A program made the translations under genes and the position numbers. From Heterohyrax brucei (Eukaryota; Chordata; Mammalia; Hyracoidea; Procaviidae): DNA of 64,000 nucleotides. The stretch covers positions 88,806,001 to 88,870,000 of the forward strand of contig CM053148.1 of NCBI GenBank assembly GCA_028571685.1. Reading direction: 5' to 3'. Every line of letters begins with the position of its first letter. Positions within the stretch are counted from its first letter, which is position 1. Shown here one piece after another: positions 1-11,612 of the stretch. The notes under the pieces are model-generated. The model saw nothing but the letters and a program-made list of their open reading frames with translations. It was not told the DNA's origin and searched no databases.

Positions 1-542
1 AAGATGTTACTTGATGTCTTTTTACCAGAGCATTCAGTCCATTCACATTTAATGTGATTATTGATAGATATGTGTGTGGTGCTGTCATTGTGATATGTTT
101 ATTTTTGTGCTCATGTTTTCTCTGTTGTTCTTATTAATCTGTTCTGGGGCATTCTTCTTTTTGAGTTGATTTTTCACCTTTTGCAGGGTTGGTTTTGTGG
201 TTTTTGAGACTCCTGTAGTATGTTTCTTGATTTGATATGTTGCATCTTTATTATACTTTATGGCTGCTCCTATGATCCCCTTAATAAACTATGTATAAAT
301 TGAATTTTACTTACTACCATTGTTATCCACTTCCTCTCCATCTGGAAAGAATGTAATGACTGTAGTGCATCCCTCTTTTTAACATGATGCCATCATAGCT
401 TTCATGATATGGTCACTGGATCATTTCTTTCACTTTTATAGTTTGATTGAGTTTGAAGTCTTTCCTAACTGAGTGGGATTCTAGGTGATGTGTCCTACAT
501 TTGCTTCTGAAATATAAAGTTAGTGTTTTTGTTCTTATAAGC
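1..542 (-). mobile_element. L1 fragment: ORF2 start, inter-ORF spacer and ORF1 stop
   Basis: Minus-strand L1 piece that runs off the left edge of the window. It is colinear with 38,975-39,497 of the full-length L1 further right, with roughly 80 percent identity by eye. The ORF2 start codon maps near 86-88 and the ORF1 stop near 519-521, so most of the piece is the long inter-ORF spacer. The match stops abruptly at about 542, where a DNA-transposon scrap begins. The left TSD would lie outside the window, so 5' truncation at 542 is inferred and not proven. Confidence 0.85.
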
Positions 543-544
543 CA

Positions 545-618
545 TTTCTGTGTATTTTTGATCCTCAGTTTATTGAATCCGTGGATATATGACCCTCAGA
601 TACAGGGGACTGACTGTA
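545..618 (+). mobile_element. MER2-like (Tigger, Tc1/mariner) terminal scrap
   Basis: The segment resembles the terminal part of the MER2 family: a TTGAATCCGTGGAT-like core followed by a degenerate ACCCTCAGATACAGGGG and the end GACTGACTGTA. It is about 70 bp and abuts the L1 piece. MER2 elements are old and shared by placental mammals. Family identification is from memory of the consensus and the copy is quite diverged. Confidence 0.5.
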
Positions 619-1930
619 CCATTAATGTAGCTCACCTTCATTTTGGCCTCTACTCTCTCCACAAGCTGAATGCAGAACTATAGCTTCTTTTCCATGGAAA
701 TAATTTGAACCAGGTCATCATTAGCCAGTATCCCTACTAGGTCTGACTTCATAGGAGCCATCACAGAGCTATTAGCTGACTCCGAGTTGGCTGACCTTGT
801 TTCAGTCACTTATCACTGACTACTAATTTGGGAAGGATCATGACAGTACATGGGCAATTATGAGAAAGGATTTATGAGGCTACTCTTCCTTGGCAAATAG
901 TAGTAGAAAAGAAACTCTTACAAAAATCAGGTAAGGAAAAGGCGTTGTCGTTTTCCTTCTATGTATATAGCTGTTTCTGAATCTGATTAGTATCAGCCAC
1001 ACAAAAACAAATACAATTACTGGGATGTAAATTTTCAGCAGGACTCCAGAAGGGGTCAGTCTCCAAATTCCCAAATTCCAGTTTGTATCTTGTTAATTAC
1101 TAATTATATCTTGATCTGAACCAAATGTATTTTTTTGTCATGTTGTAAGTTACCTAAGAAATAATTTAATCACCCATAAAACAAACTTTATTCAACGCAA
1201 GGAGGGAAAAAAGAAGCACTGATGATCTAATTAACAACATATTTTAAAGGGAGTAGGAAAAAAAAATCAAACCTTGAATGTCCAAACACCAACACAAGCA
1301 AAAGGAACTTTTAAATGGACTAGACCTTTGTCCACTAACTAGAGTGAAATATTTAATTTCTGCGAATGTTTATGCAGGCAGGGCCTGTTTTCATCATTTT
1401 GTTGTTGTTTTTGTTTGGTTGTTTCTGTTTTTTCTTTCAACCTTGGATTTAATCTTTTATTATTATTAAGAGGGGTCTGAGTGTTTTCAGTGATCTGAGT
1501 GTTTGCTTGCTTGCTTTAGTCTGACAGTAGGGAGTATACCTTCATTTTCGGGTAGTTTCAGCACTTAAACTTCTTCATCAATATACATTCATTGCGCTAA
1601 TTAAATGTAAGGTTACAATTTGAAGAAGAAATCCTCATACCACTATCAGGATGGTAAGATAGAGGGAACCTTTATTTTATGTTACCAGAGTGGAAGAGAC
1701 ATGGACTGGACTTGAAAGCACAAGTGTTTTTCTCTGAAGATGTGTTGTTGTATGTTGTGAATGAAATGGTAAATATTACAAGAAAATACTATTACCAAAT
1801 ATGTATTTTAGCTATGGAATGTATTACAAGAATATAATATTAAATGTTATGGGTAAATGTTTTCTTGTTATTTTTTCTTAAAAAAATAAAAAAACCTACC
1901 ATCTAGTCAAGTTTTACTCCTGAATACTCC
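619..1930. other. Unique AT-rich DNA, no gene seen
   Basis: No repeat family, coding pattern or RNA gene recognised. It contains an A-run at about 1,257-1,266 and short T-rich stretches (1,383-1,440). The small open frames here have no recognisable protein content. Confidence 0.6.
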
Positions 1931-2084
1931 ACAGGATAAAAGGAAACTGTCCCACTGGATTTCCAAGACTGAAAATCTTTACAGAAGCTGACAGCTACAT
2001 CTTTCTACCATTGAGCAGCTGGAGGGTTTCTACTGCTGACCTTGTCATCAACAGCCCAACACTTAACCACTTCACCAACAGGCT
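1931..2084 (-). mobile_element. AfroSINE, long form, antisense
   Basis: Antisense SINE of the long subtype. It contains the extra middle block seen as AATCTTTACAGAAGCTGACA and CATCTTTCT, followed by a degenerate tRNA-like head (GACCTTG, TTAACCACTTCACCAACAGG). The 3' tail past the GATTTCCAAG block is eroded. The same middle block occurs in sense orientation at 60,303-60,505. The copy is old, with many substitutions. Confidence 0.8.
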
Positions 2085-2749
2085 GTTTTCTCAGGTATGT
2101 AAAATTATTTCCCCTGAGATAATATTATTCCTCCTTTAGCTGAAAAGCCGTTGATCTTGCCCTACAACTCTCCTAGCTAACCTGACCTGAACACAGCCCA
2201 TGTGCCTCTCCATGAATGGCCTAGAAGATGTCAATATATACAACACTTCTGTTGCATCTCTGAACAAGGAAGAGAGACCATGCTCTCCTCACTGAGCCTC
2301 ACACTTGTCCAACTAATTGTAGCTCTTACAATCTAACTTCAGACACGTTCTACCTCAGAACTCGATCCAACTCTTGCATTAAAATACTCTGCACTTCTTT
2401 AAAGGTCTTTGAGGCCACCTACCTCAACTTGGCCTGTTGGCAAAATAAATGCAAGATCACCCACAGTCCATCTGCCTTCTTCCCCATGAGGTCTCTGCTC
2501 ACCATACCCTACACACCCCAACCAGACATCTCATGCGGGTCTACCTGCCACACTCTAAAATATGTTTATCATAATCAGTGATAATGACTTTCTGAATAGA
2601 TTTAGCCAATATCATCTTTTTATGATTCAATGAGATATAGAATATATCTCAGAAAGTTCTGTGCAACTGACAAAAAGGCATATATTTATCCATAGGCTAC
2701 CTGCTCTCATCATCATGGATGCGAAGGATTTTAATTCCCTGTTCACGTT
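2085..2749. other. Unclassified stretch, no gene seen
   Basis: C/T-rich between about 2,160 and 2,560, AT-rich after that. I could not assign it to a repeat family and see no coding structure. Confidence 0.5.
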
Positions 2750-2790
2750 CCCATGGGGTCACCATGAGTGAGAATCAACCTGATGGTAAC
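2750..2790 (+). mobile_element. AfroSINE/RTE tail fragment
   Basis: About 40 bp matching only the shared 3' tail (GGGGTCACCATGAGTGAGAA then TCAACCTGATGGTAAC). No SINE head is present and I could not find a convincing TSD, so this may be a 5'-truncated insertion or an eroded longer copy. Confidence 0.6.
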
Positions 2791-2934
2791 TGAAACCACC
2801 ACTCAGGTACATTCCTGAGTCTAAAAGGCAGAGCACTTTCTTTTGCCATCATGCTGTAAAGACTCAAAGGGAGCAATCAGGGGATACTCAATGAGCAGAG
2901 ATAATAAAATGCCATCAGTTGATTAATCAGCAGA

Positions 2935-3135
2935 AACCTTGCAGTCTTGTCACCATTGTGAAGCCCACCCATCTAATCCCTGACCTTCCATGGCTACATA
3001 AGGCTCTGCTTCAATCCAGAACTTGGGACATTTCAGCTTCTACAATTGCATGAGCTGTTTCCTTTATATAAATCTTTTTCTATACATATTATGCATGTTA
3101 CTGGTTTTGTTTTCTTAGAGAACACAGTGTCAGAC
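2935..3135 (+). mobile_element. ERVL-MaLR-type LTR, 3' part (fossil)
   Basis: The stretch has the typical 3' end of a MaLR (MLT1/MST-like) solo LTR: a TTGCATGAGC..TTCCTT..ATAAATCT region followed by GGTTTTGTTTTCTTAGAGAA. Only the 3' portion is recognisable; it is an old, incomplete fossil with no internal coding part. The exact subfamily is uncertain. Confidence 0.6.
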
Positions 3136-3280
3136 AGATAGTCTTGCCTCTTTCTGTATTCACAGAGCAACTCCTGGTAGGTGGCAGAAATTTGCTGGTG
3201 GTTAATCAGAAATGTAGTCAAAGTTCATGCCCCAAAGCACCAAGGTGTCTGCTGCCGGTTGCCTTAAAAATTAAGCCTGA

Positions 3281-4693
3281 GCCAGCATTAATCTAAAAAC
3301 TAGAAAACAATAAGTATTGGAGAGGTTACAGAAAAGCTAGAACACTTATACACTGCTGGTGGGGATGTAAGATGGTACACCCACATTGGGAATACCATTG
3401 TCATTTTTCTTAAAAAGGTAGAAATAGAAATACCACACTATTCAGCAAGACCCCTTCTTGGAATATATCTCAAAGAAACAAGAGCTGTCACCTGAATGGG
3501 TATATGCACACCCATGTTCATTGTAGCACTGTCCACAATAGCAAAAAGACGGGAGCAAGATAGGTGCCCTTCAAGAGATGAATGGATTAAAAAATAGTGT
3601 ATTTAGAAATGGAGTACTATGCAATGCTAAGGAACAATGATAAATCTGTGCAACATTCCCTAACATGGAGAAATCGTCAAGGCATTATGCTGAGTGAAAT
3701 TAGTCACAAAAGGACAAATATTGTATGCGACCACTGCCATAAAAACTCAAGACAAGGTTTAAACACAAAAGAAAACATTATATTCTCTTATGGTTACAAG
3801 AGTGAGGAAAGAGGGACAGAGTATTTATTAACTAGCTAGTAGAAATGTATAATTTTAGATAAAAGGACAGACAACACACAATATGGGGTTACAACTGGAC
3901 TAGACCAGTTTCCTGAATATAACGAGATAGACAAAGTAGTAGGGGTGGGAGTGTGGCAGCCATGGTTTAAGGGGACATTTAAGGTCAATTGGTGTGAAAA
4001 GGTTTTTAAGAAAATATTTTCCATCCCACTTTGATGAGTGGTATCTGAAGTATTAAAAGCTAGGAAGCACACATCTAAGAAGCATCAATTTGTCCCAATC
4101 TACTGGAGCAAAGGAGAAAAAAAAAAACAACACCAAAGATGTATCGAAATTATGAGCCCAGAAACGACATCGGTGTGAGGCAAGAAGACCTTGATGGTGT
4201 CCGACTACCACCAATAACTGTCTTTACAGGGAACACGACAAAGGATTCCTGATGTAGCTGGAGAAATGTGGAGTACGGAACTCAAACTCGAGTAAAAATA
4301 CCAGATTTTATGTTCTGCTAGACTGAAAGGTCACTGGAAGACATCACCGCTGGACTCTCTGTTATACCAGGAATGAACTATTCCCAAAGCCAGTTCTTAA
4401 ACAAAGATTTTACTGGTCTGTAAACCTTACAATTATACTGGTGAAGAGTGTGCCTCCGGGCTCAAGAAGATACAGGAGACTAAATCAGCAGCTCCACTCT
4501 GAAAGTAAGATTAGAGGGCAGGGAGGGCAGTTGCTGGTTGAATGGACATGAGATATGGGATGCAGACGAAGATTGTGCTGTCACATTGCAGGGAGAGCAA
4601 CTAGGGTCTTACAGTGATACGTAGGTTTGACAAACTGACTTGAATTGTCAACTTTCTCTTAAGGCATGATGAAAAAAAAAAAACAAAACAATG
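3281..4693 (+). mobile_element. 5'-truncated L1 (ORF2 C-terminus, 3' UTR, poly-A)
   Basis: Plus-strand L1 insertion bounded by a 10-bp TSD, TTAAGCCTGA, at 3,271-3,280 and 4,694-4,703. It begins within the ORF2 C-terminal region (frames reading TLLHCWW-like and MEYYAMLRNND), reaches the ORF2 stop at 3,740-3,742, and continues through about 930 bp of 3' UTR to an A-rich tail at 4,672-4,692. The matching segment in the full-length copy is about 27,770-29,176. It is a standard target-primed insertion, now degraded. Confidence 0.9.
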
Positions 4694-4773
4694 TTAAGCC
4701 TGAAACGAACATCATTTTCTTGGTAGTGGTCAAAGCCATCCTGAAGACCAGGTAGTAGAAATAGCCTCATCTT

Positions 4774-4932
4774 CTCTTTAGTGGTTAAATGCTATTGGCT
4801 GTTCACCAGAAGGTCAGCAGTTCAAATCCACCAGGCACTCCTAGGAAACTCCATGGGGGCATTCCACTCCATCTATAGTGTCTCCATGAGTAAGAATCAA
4901 ATAGACGGTGCTGGGTTTGTTTTCTTTGGTTC
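4774..4932 (+). mobile_element. AfroSINE, sense
   Basis: Sense copy with tRNA-like box A region (AGTGGTTAAATGCTATTGGC), box B-like CAGTTCAAATCC, and the 3' tail up to CTGGGTTTG. The first bases of the head (normally CCTGGTGG) are replaced or lost. Confidence 0.88.
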
Positions 4933-5492
4933 CTCATAGGAGAAATGTAATGTATGTGTGGTCTACCATTATTGTCACCGTTTTTAGTTTAAGACATGTA
5001 GCTGTAGCTTAGCAAAGGATTTGCAAAAGTTTGGAAAACTAACAAGTGGTAAACTTGTTACCATTCTTGTAATTTTTTTTCTCCCATTGTCTGATTTTCA
5101 ATTCAGATATATTCTTTGAGCTTTAGAATCCTGATTCTACCTAATAATTGGGGATAATTATGTGAGTTACAAATAATTCCTTCAATCTGAACACACCTTA
5201 CAAACAGGTTATTACAATAATCAGGTGAGCAAACACTTCACTTTTCCTTGCTCAGGACTTCACTTCTCTTGCTACAAGGGTTTTTGTCTTGTATTTCAGA
5301 CGGTAGAGAGGATTCTTAAATTTAATCTATCACTGCATTTCTGCCTTGTTTAGTAAGAATTTATTTATAAAGTTGTTTGCACTAGATAGTAAACTACTTG
5401 AAATCAGATCCTTCATCCCATCGTGTTTGATGTTCCAAATATGATGCCTGGCACCAGGTATGTGGTCGTGTCTGTGCAAATAAGCTACTGAA
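4933..5492. other. Unique DNA, no gene seen
   Basis: AT-rich sequence without a recognisable repeat or coding pattern, lying between a SINE and a mariner element. Confidence 0.55.
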
Positions 5493-5494
5493 TA

Positions 5495-6054
5495 CAAGAT
5501 CTGACAATGAGGTTTGCAAACTCATCCTAGAACATGTGTTACATATGTCATTATTACTGTGGTCACCTTTGAAGTATTCCTCCTGGGAAGCTATGCTCTG
5601 ACACCAAGACCTAGCCCACCCTTTAGAGAAATTTTGGAACTCGTTTCCTGGAATGACCATCAGAGCTGTCATCGTATTACCTTTGATGAACCGAATGTCA
5701 TCCCGATGTCTTCCTTTCAATGTTCCTTTATCTTTGGGTAAAGAAAAAGGTTATTAAGGGCCAAATCAGGTGAGTAGGGAAGGTGTTCCAATACATTTAC
5801 TTGTTCACTGGCTAAAAGCTCCCTCACAGACAGCTCTATAATTAAGTTGATGAACTTGCCTCCTTGCCCCCGCCCCCATGTGCAATGGCCATTCCAGAAA
5901 GAGTTCCAAAATTACTCTGAAGGGTGGACTAGGCACTGGCATCATTGTATAGCTTCCCAAGGGGAGTGCTTCTAAGATGACTGTAGTGATGCTCAGCAGT
6001 GAGGTATATAGCACTTAGAACAACTAAGTTTGTGAACTTAGTTGCCAGACCTTG
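5495..6054 (-). mobile_element. Mariner foldback derivative, copy 1
   Basis: A 560-bp nonautonomous mariner flanked by TA at 5,493-5,494 and 6,055-6,056. The left 165 bp or so and the right 175 bp or so are inverted copies of each other, well beyond the usual 30-bp mariner ends. From about 5,860 leftward the minus strand reads as the C-terminal part of a mariner transposase: an LEHLPYSPDLA motif (the block holding the third catalytic Asp), then KGRHRDDI and IASQEEYFKGDH. The right arm (about 5,880-6,054) repeats that C-terminal end in inverted orientation. Both ends therefore come from the same transposon terminus. The second copy is at 41,401-41,952. Confidence 0.9.
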
Positions 6055-6204
6055 TATTTGTGAAGCTGGCTTACTTACATTTAGTAAATAGGTCAAAATG
6101 CAAGCTTGTTTAATATTATATAACAGATCCCTTGCTTTTTATTGCTTTAAACCTGCAAAGAAATGTACTGACAAATATTTTATTAGACACTCTTGGTTTT
6201 AAAA

Positions 6205-6304
6205 TCCAAATCCACCAGGCGCTCCTTGAATACTCTGGGGGTCAGTTCTACCCTGGCCCCTAGGGTCGCCATGAGTTAGATCCGACTCGACAGCACTTGG
6301 CTGC
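6205..6304 (+). mobile_element. AfroSINE type B, 5'-truncated
   Basis: Sense copy starting within the box B region (AATCCACCAGGCGCTCC). It carries the type B signature TTGAATACTCTGGGGGTC, then CCTGGCCCCTAGGGTCGCC, and ends in CAGCACTTGGCTGC instead of a poly-A or GGGTTTGG tail. A slightly diverged TSD flanks it: CTTGGTTTTAAAA at 6,192-6,204 and CTTGGTTTAAAAA at 6,305-6,317. Confidence 0.88.
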
Positions 6305-6317
6305 CTTGGTTTAAAAA

Positions 6318-8054
6318 TAGTATTAAGTTTATTATTATTCCTCCTTCTAAATACACAAATGTTAAACAAAGTTTCTTATTATTGCTTCTGAGCAAGACTA
6401 ATTTATTTTTAGGAGAATAGTGTCTTAACCCTACCTAGATTGTTAGCTGCTTTAAGGAGGAAAGATACGCGAAACTTAAGAAGGCAGAAACAACAATGAT
6501 ACTTTGGAGTATACCAGGAAAAAAAAATGTTTTACTCTCGTTTACATATTATTAACTTTGAAAGCCATTCCTTTCAACTCAAAAAATAACTACTAGAGGG
6601 GTTTAGAATGAAAAACACAACAAATATTTAACACATTTCTAAACATGTATCCTTTAGTTCAGTGATATAGTATTTGTCTATATACATCTGTGGTTTATTG
6701 TTTAATTAATAATTAAATTTCCTATGTAGGGAATTATTTAAATTATAACTAAAGCTTTATAGTTTTAGCGTAGTAAGGTACTGTGTATTCTCTGTCTTGA
6801 TTTTCAGTTCATTGCCTTCATAAGCAAGTGTTTTTGAAGTAACAACAAAGTGATTTCACTTCAGATACATCTCAAGTTTTATAATTATATCATTACACGA
6901 ATTTACCTTGTATTTGAACACATTCAATACCTCCACTATATTGTTTAGCTTAATATTATAAGAAAGTTCTAAGATGTGTGAATTGTCAACTGATTGCAAT
7001 TGATCTGAAATTACTTGCTCATTACCATATCAAGTCGTTGACAACACATCAGCTCTAGTGGTGATAATGAAACATATGTCATTCTACTGTACATGTAGAG
7101 TTAGTTTGACAAATGTAGTATTTTCACATGTAAAATACTAATGGAGAATATTTTTATTGTAGTCTGGAAAGTTAAGTTCAAAGTTAAGGTTGCATTGTTT
7201 ATTAAATTCTAGGTATTTTTACATTAGTCTGTGTATGGCTTTTTCTTTAAAGCACATATGTTTTTCTAACTATTCTAATTTAATGAGTAATTGGTACCAA
7301 TTTGGTGCTATTTCCCAATAAGTTGGAGTAAATTTTTAGAGCAATCTTAGATATTATTTCTTTCAAATGGAAATATTTGATTATTCACTGAAATCAAAAA
7401 AATGAGAGAAGAGCTTCAACTTTCCTAAATACAAGTTTTTAAATAATTTCTAACAATTTAAATAACATCTAACAATGTAACAATGAAACTCAGATTATTT
7501 CAGTGGACACTGAAGTTTATAAAATGTTCAATGTCAAAAGCCCAGCACATTTTTATTTACTTTAGAAATTTCAAGTTCCTGAGGGAGCCAGTTGAATATG
7601 TGCTGTAAAAGCTAATTAAGGAATATGATGTAGCTTTGTACATTTGTTGCAATCAATGTATGCAGAGAAATACTATATATCAGTTGACTTAATTGATTAC
7701 TTCATGTACCAGACTTTGCAGCACATTTAAATTCATTATTAGGTTGCTGTCAAAAATTCTGGCTTTATTAAATAAACTATTTTGAAAGTTAAAAGTATGC
7801 TTTAAAATATTTGAATAATCAGAGAAGATTAAAAGAAGGATATGTCTGGACAAATGCTTTTACTATTCTGAGAGAAAATGCAATAAAATAACTTTAATAA
7901 ATCTTACAGATTAAATTAATGGGAGGGCACTTTGTTTCCTTGCAGCTGGTATTCAAAGAATATGAAATAACTCATGAGGAAATAATTGGGATTGAAGAAA
8001 AAAGTTTAAATATATAAAACAGTATCTCTTTTGGTTAACCAAGGGCTAAGACCT
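6318..8054. other. Unique AT-rich DNA, no gene seen
   Basis: About 1.7 kb of AT-rich sequence with no repeat family or coding frame recognised. It is one of the longest repeat-free tracts in the first third of the window. Whether any of it is conserved noncoding sequence cannot be judged without alignment. Confidence 0.6.
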
Positions 8055-8873
8055 CAACAAATTGATTTTTTGAAATAGCACCTTGCTGTCTTTTTATTGA
8101 AAGTTTATACAGCACATTAGGTCCCCTTTTGACAACACCCACACGGATTGCCCAGTATCAATAGAGACCTTTTTAACATTGTGTCAACATTCTCATCAGT
8201 TGTGTGTTGGTTGTTCTGTCTCTAGTCCTTTAGGTCCCTCCTCCCTTATCTTCTCGTCACTGCACTGGCAGGAATGTTGATCTTTTGGCCTCATACAGAT
8301 TTTTTTTTTCTTAGTAGAGAACTGGCCTAACTGGTGATATTCTTTATTTTGTGTGTCATTCTGCCTTTCTGTTTAAATGTGATCTTAAGGGAGATCGAGG
8401 TTGGGTTCAAGGTGAGAGCTGTATACTGAAGCAACAGTCTTACAGAGCACTCTGGTCTCAGTGATCCAGTTAATCTGCCCATTTTTATGAATTTGAGTTT
8501 TGTTCTCCAGTTGTTTTGTTTGTTTCCCTCGGATCATCCCTTGACCACTGGTTGTTGGTGGTAGCCAGGCACCATCTAGTTCTTCTGGTCTCAAGGTAAT
8601 TGTGGCTGTGACTTCTATAGGCTATCAGCCTTTTATACTTTCTTATTCTCTGTGATGGAGGTTGCCTTCTTGCTCTTGCTGCTGACAGGTAGAGACCAAC
8701 AGCTGTATTTTAGATGGTTGCTGGAAAGCCTTAGAGACCCTGGACACTACTGACTTCACTAAAATCTATAACATGAACTTCCTCAACTGTGTTACAGGAA
8801 TTGACTGAGTTGTCCTAAGGGTCTAAAGTTCTAAGCCTTTCAATATTTTACCATTCCACTAGCAATAGATAAG

Positions 8874-9014
8874 AACCCACTACTGTCAAGCGAGATCTGA
8901 CAAGTCAGAGTAGAACTGCCCCATAGAGTCTTTAAGGAGAGCCTGACCGATTTGAACTGCTGACGTTTTGGTTAGCTGAAGCAGCATTTAACCCACTACG
9001 CCACTAGGGTTTTC
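8874..9014 (-). mobile_element. AfroSINE, antisense, inside L1
   Basis: Antisense SINE with a perfect 13-bp TSD, AGCAATAGATAAG, at 8,861-8,873 and 9,015-9,027. It interrupts the L1 ORF2 C-terminal region. It reads from the tail (GAACCCACTACTGTCAAG) to the head (CCACTACGCCACTAGGGTTT) on the plus strand. Confidence 0.93.
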
Positions 9015-10766
9015 AGCAATAGATAAGGGTTCCAATAGTCCCACATTCTTGCTAACATTTTTTTTTTTTAAATGGCATTTTAGCCAGGGTGAAATGGCAT
9101 CTCACTGTAGTTTCGATTTGTATCTCTCTAATCGCTAACAGTCATGAACGTGTTTTCATGTTTGTTGGCTTCTCTGCTACCTGTTTTTGTTGAAGGTTCT
9201 GTTCAGTTTCTTTGGCAATTTTAAAGTTATGTTGTTTGTCTTTTTGTTGTTGAGTCACTGAAGTTTTCTACAAATTTTGGAGATTAGACCTGCATGTAAC
9301 ATGTTGTTTTAAAGATTTTTTTTTTCCAAAGCTGTAGGATCTCTCTTTCTACGTTTTTGAAAATGTCATTTGATCAGCATAAGTTTTAATGTTTGTGAGA
9401 GCCTATTTATCTATTTTATCTTCTATCCGTTATGATGCTTCTTAGACTATTTTTACCAAAGAATAGGTCCCATAGTTCTCCTTGTGGTTTTTCCATTAAT
9501 TTTATAAATTTAGCTTTAAAATTTAGATCCATAATCCATTTTGAGTTAATTATTTGTATGTGGCATGAGGTATGGATCATGTTTCATTTTTCTGAGGATG
9601 ATAGCCAGTTTTTCCAGGACTGTTTATTAAGAGACTGTTTCTCCCCACCTAATGGACGTTGACTCCTTGCCAAAAATCAATTATGCATAGATCACCAGGC
9701 TTAATTCAGAACTATCAGCTCTATTCTGTTGATGCATGTGTCTTTCATTGAACCAACACTGGGATGATGATCACAACCCCTCAGTGGTATGTTTTGAGAT
9801 CAGAAAGTGTGAGACCTCCTGCTTTGTTCTTTTTCTTCGATATTGCTCTGGCTATTTGGGCTTTCTTGCCTTTCAGTGCTGAGCTGGCTATTAGTTTTTC
9901 TATTCCAGTAAAACATGTTGCTGGGATTTGTATCAGTGTGGAATTGCATCTGCAGGTTACTTTAAGTAGAATTGACATTTTCACTGTATTAAGCCTTTCA
10001 ATCCATGAGCATGTGATCTTCCATTTTTTAGTTCTCTTTTAGTCTCTTGTAGTAGTGGTTTATAATTTTTATTGTATATTTTATGTACCCACTCCAATGA
10101 ATTCCTAGATATTTTATCCTATTATAAATGGTATTGTTTCTTCTTCAGAGTACTTTTTGCTAATATAAAGATTTTGGTGATTTTGATGTTGATCTCCTCC
10201 TCTGCCAGATTGCTGAATTCTTCTACTAGTTTCAGCAGATGTTTTGTGAAATCTTTAAGGTCTTGTGTGTACAGAATCATATCATCTTCAAATAGAGAGT
10301 TTTACAAGTTTTTTCCTGATTTGGACATACTCTATTTCTCTTTCTTGGCTCATTGCTCTGGCTAGAGTTTCCAGTGTAGTATTGAGTAACAGTGGTGATA
10401 ATGGACATCTCATTTCTGTTCTCAAAGGGAAGTCTCTTTGTCTTTCTCCACTGAGTATAAGGTTTGCTGTTACTTTTACACAGATGTTCTTGATCATGTA
10501 GAGGAATTTTCCTTTTGTTTCTGTTTTGCTGAGTTTTTTTTTTTTTTTTTAATCAGGAAATGCCTTTGAATTTTTATCAAATGACTTTTTCTGCATCAAT
10601 TAATATGACCATATGGTTATTTTCCTTTGTTTTATTTATGTGTTGGATTGTATTGATTGATTCTCTAATCTTCCACTACCCCTGTAATATTGGTATAAAT
10701 CTCACTTGATAATAGTGGATGATTTTTTGATGCGTTATTGAATATTTTTTTCTCCTCTATGAGTAT

Positions 10767-10948
10767 GTTCTTGAGAGATACAGATACCACCCAATGACAG
10801 CAAGTCAGATGTGACTCATAGCAGTCCTACTACCGAGCAGAACTGTCATGAAGGGTTTCCAAGGAGCAGCTGTTGCATTTGAATTGCCAACATTTGAACT
10901 GCCAACATAGCAGCCTAACACTCACCCACTGTGGCATAAGGGCTTCTC
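10767..10948 (-). mobile_element. AfroSINE, antisense, inside L1
   Basis: Antisense SINE with short TSD ATGAGTAT at 10,759-10,766 and 10,949-10,956. Recognisable parts are CCACCCAATGACAGCAAGTC (tail), GGTTTCCAAGGAGC and CACCCACTGTGGCATAAGGG (head). There is a local duplication of the TTTGAACTGCCAACAT block inside it. Confidence 0.87.
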
Positions 10949-11441
10949 ATGAGTATATGAGTCTGTAATGGTCTTTTCTGTGATGTCGTTGCCTGTTTTG
11001 GGTGTCAGGGCTATGCTGTGCTGGCTTCACAGAAAGAGTCCAGCAATATTTCTTCTTTATCAATGTTTCTGAAGAGATCGAATAAAACCGATGTCAACTC
11101 TTTTCTGAATATTGGTAGAATTCCTTAGTGTAACCATCTGATTCTGAGCTTTACTTTGTTGGCAGTTTGATGACATCTTCCATGTTGTCTTTTGTAACAG
11201 ACTTCCTGCATCTGTTTGTGTTACCTGAGGTCGATAGCATATCTCTAGTAACCTGTCCATTTCATGTAGGATTTCAAATTTTTTGGACTATAATTTTTCA
11301 TGGTGATCTGCTATGGTCTTCTTCGTATTGGTTGGGTTATTTGTGATGTCTCCAGCTTCATGTCTTAATTTGACTACTTGTATCTTCTCCTATCTTTTTA
11401 TTGTTACTATAGTCAGTGATCTATTTTAGCAACTTCTTCAA

Positions 11442-11612
11442 GGAAACCGTGGTGGTGCAGTGATTAAGTGCTATGCCAGCTAACCTAAAGGTTGGCAGTT
11501 TAAATCTGCCAAGTGCTCCTTGGAAATTCTGTGGGGCAGTTCTACTCTGATCTACAGGGTCGCTATGAGTTGGAATCAACTTCATAGCAGTGGGTCTGGT
11601 GTTTTCTTGTTT
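11442..11612 (+). mobile_element. AfroSINE, sense, inside L1
   Basis: Sense copy with nearly complete head (GAAACCGTGGTGGTGCAGTG), box A and box B regions, GGGGCAGTTCTACTCTGATC, CTACAGGGTCGCTATGAGTT and a TGGGTCTGGTG tail. It lies within the L1 ORF2 region. The TSD is short or eroded. Confidence 0.9.

Noticed and set aside
7590-7760. Possible conserved noncoding element with TAATTA-type motifs
   Set aside because: Such motifs are expected by chance in AT-rich DNA; conservation cannot be judged from one sequence.
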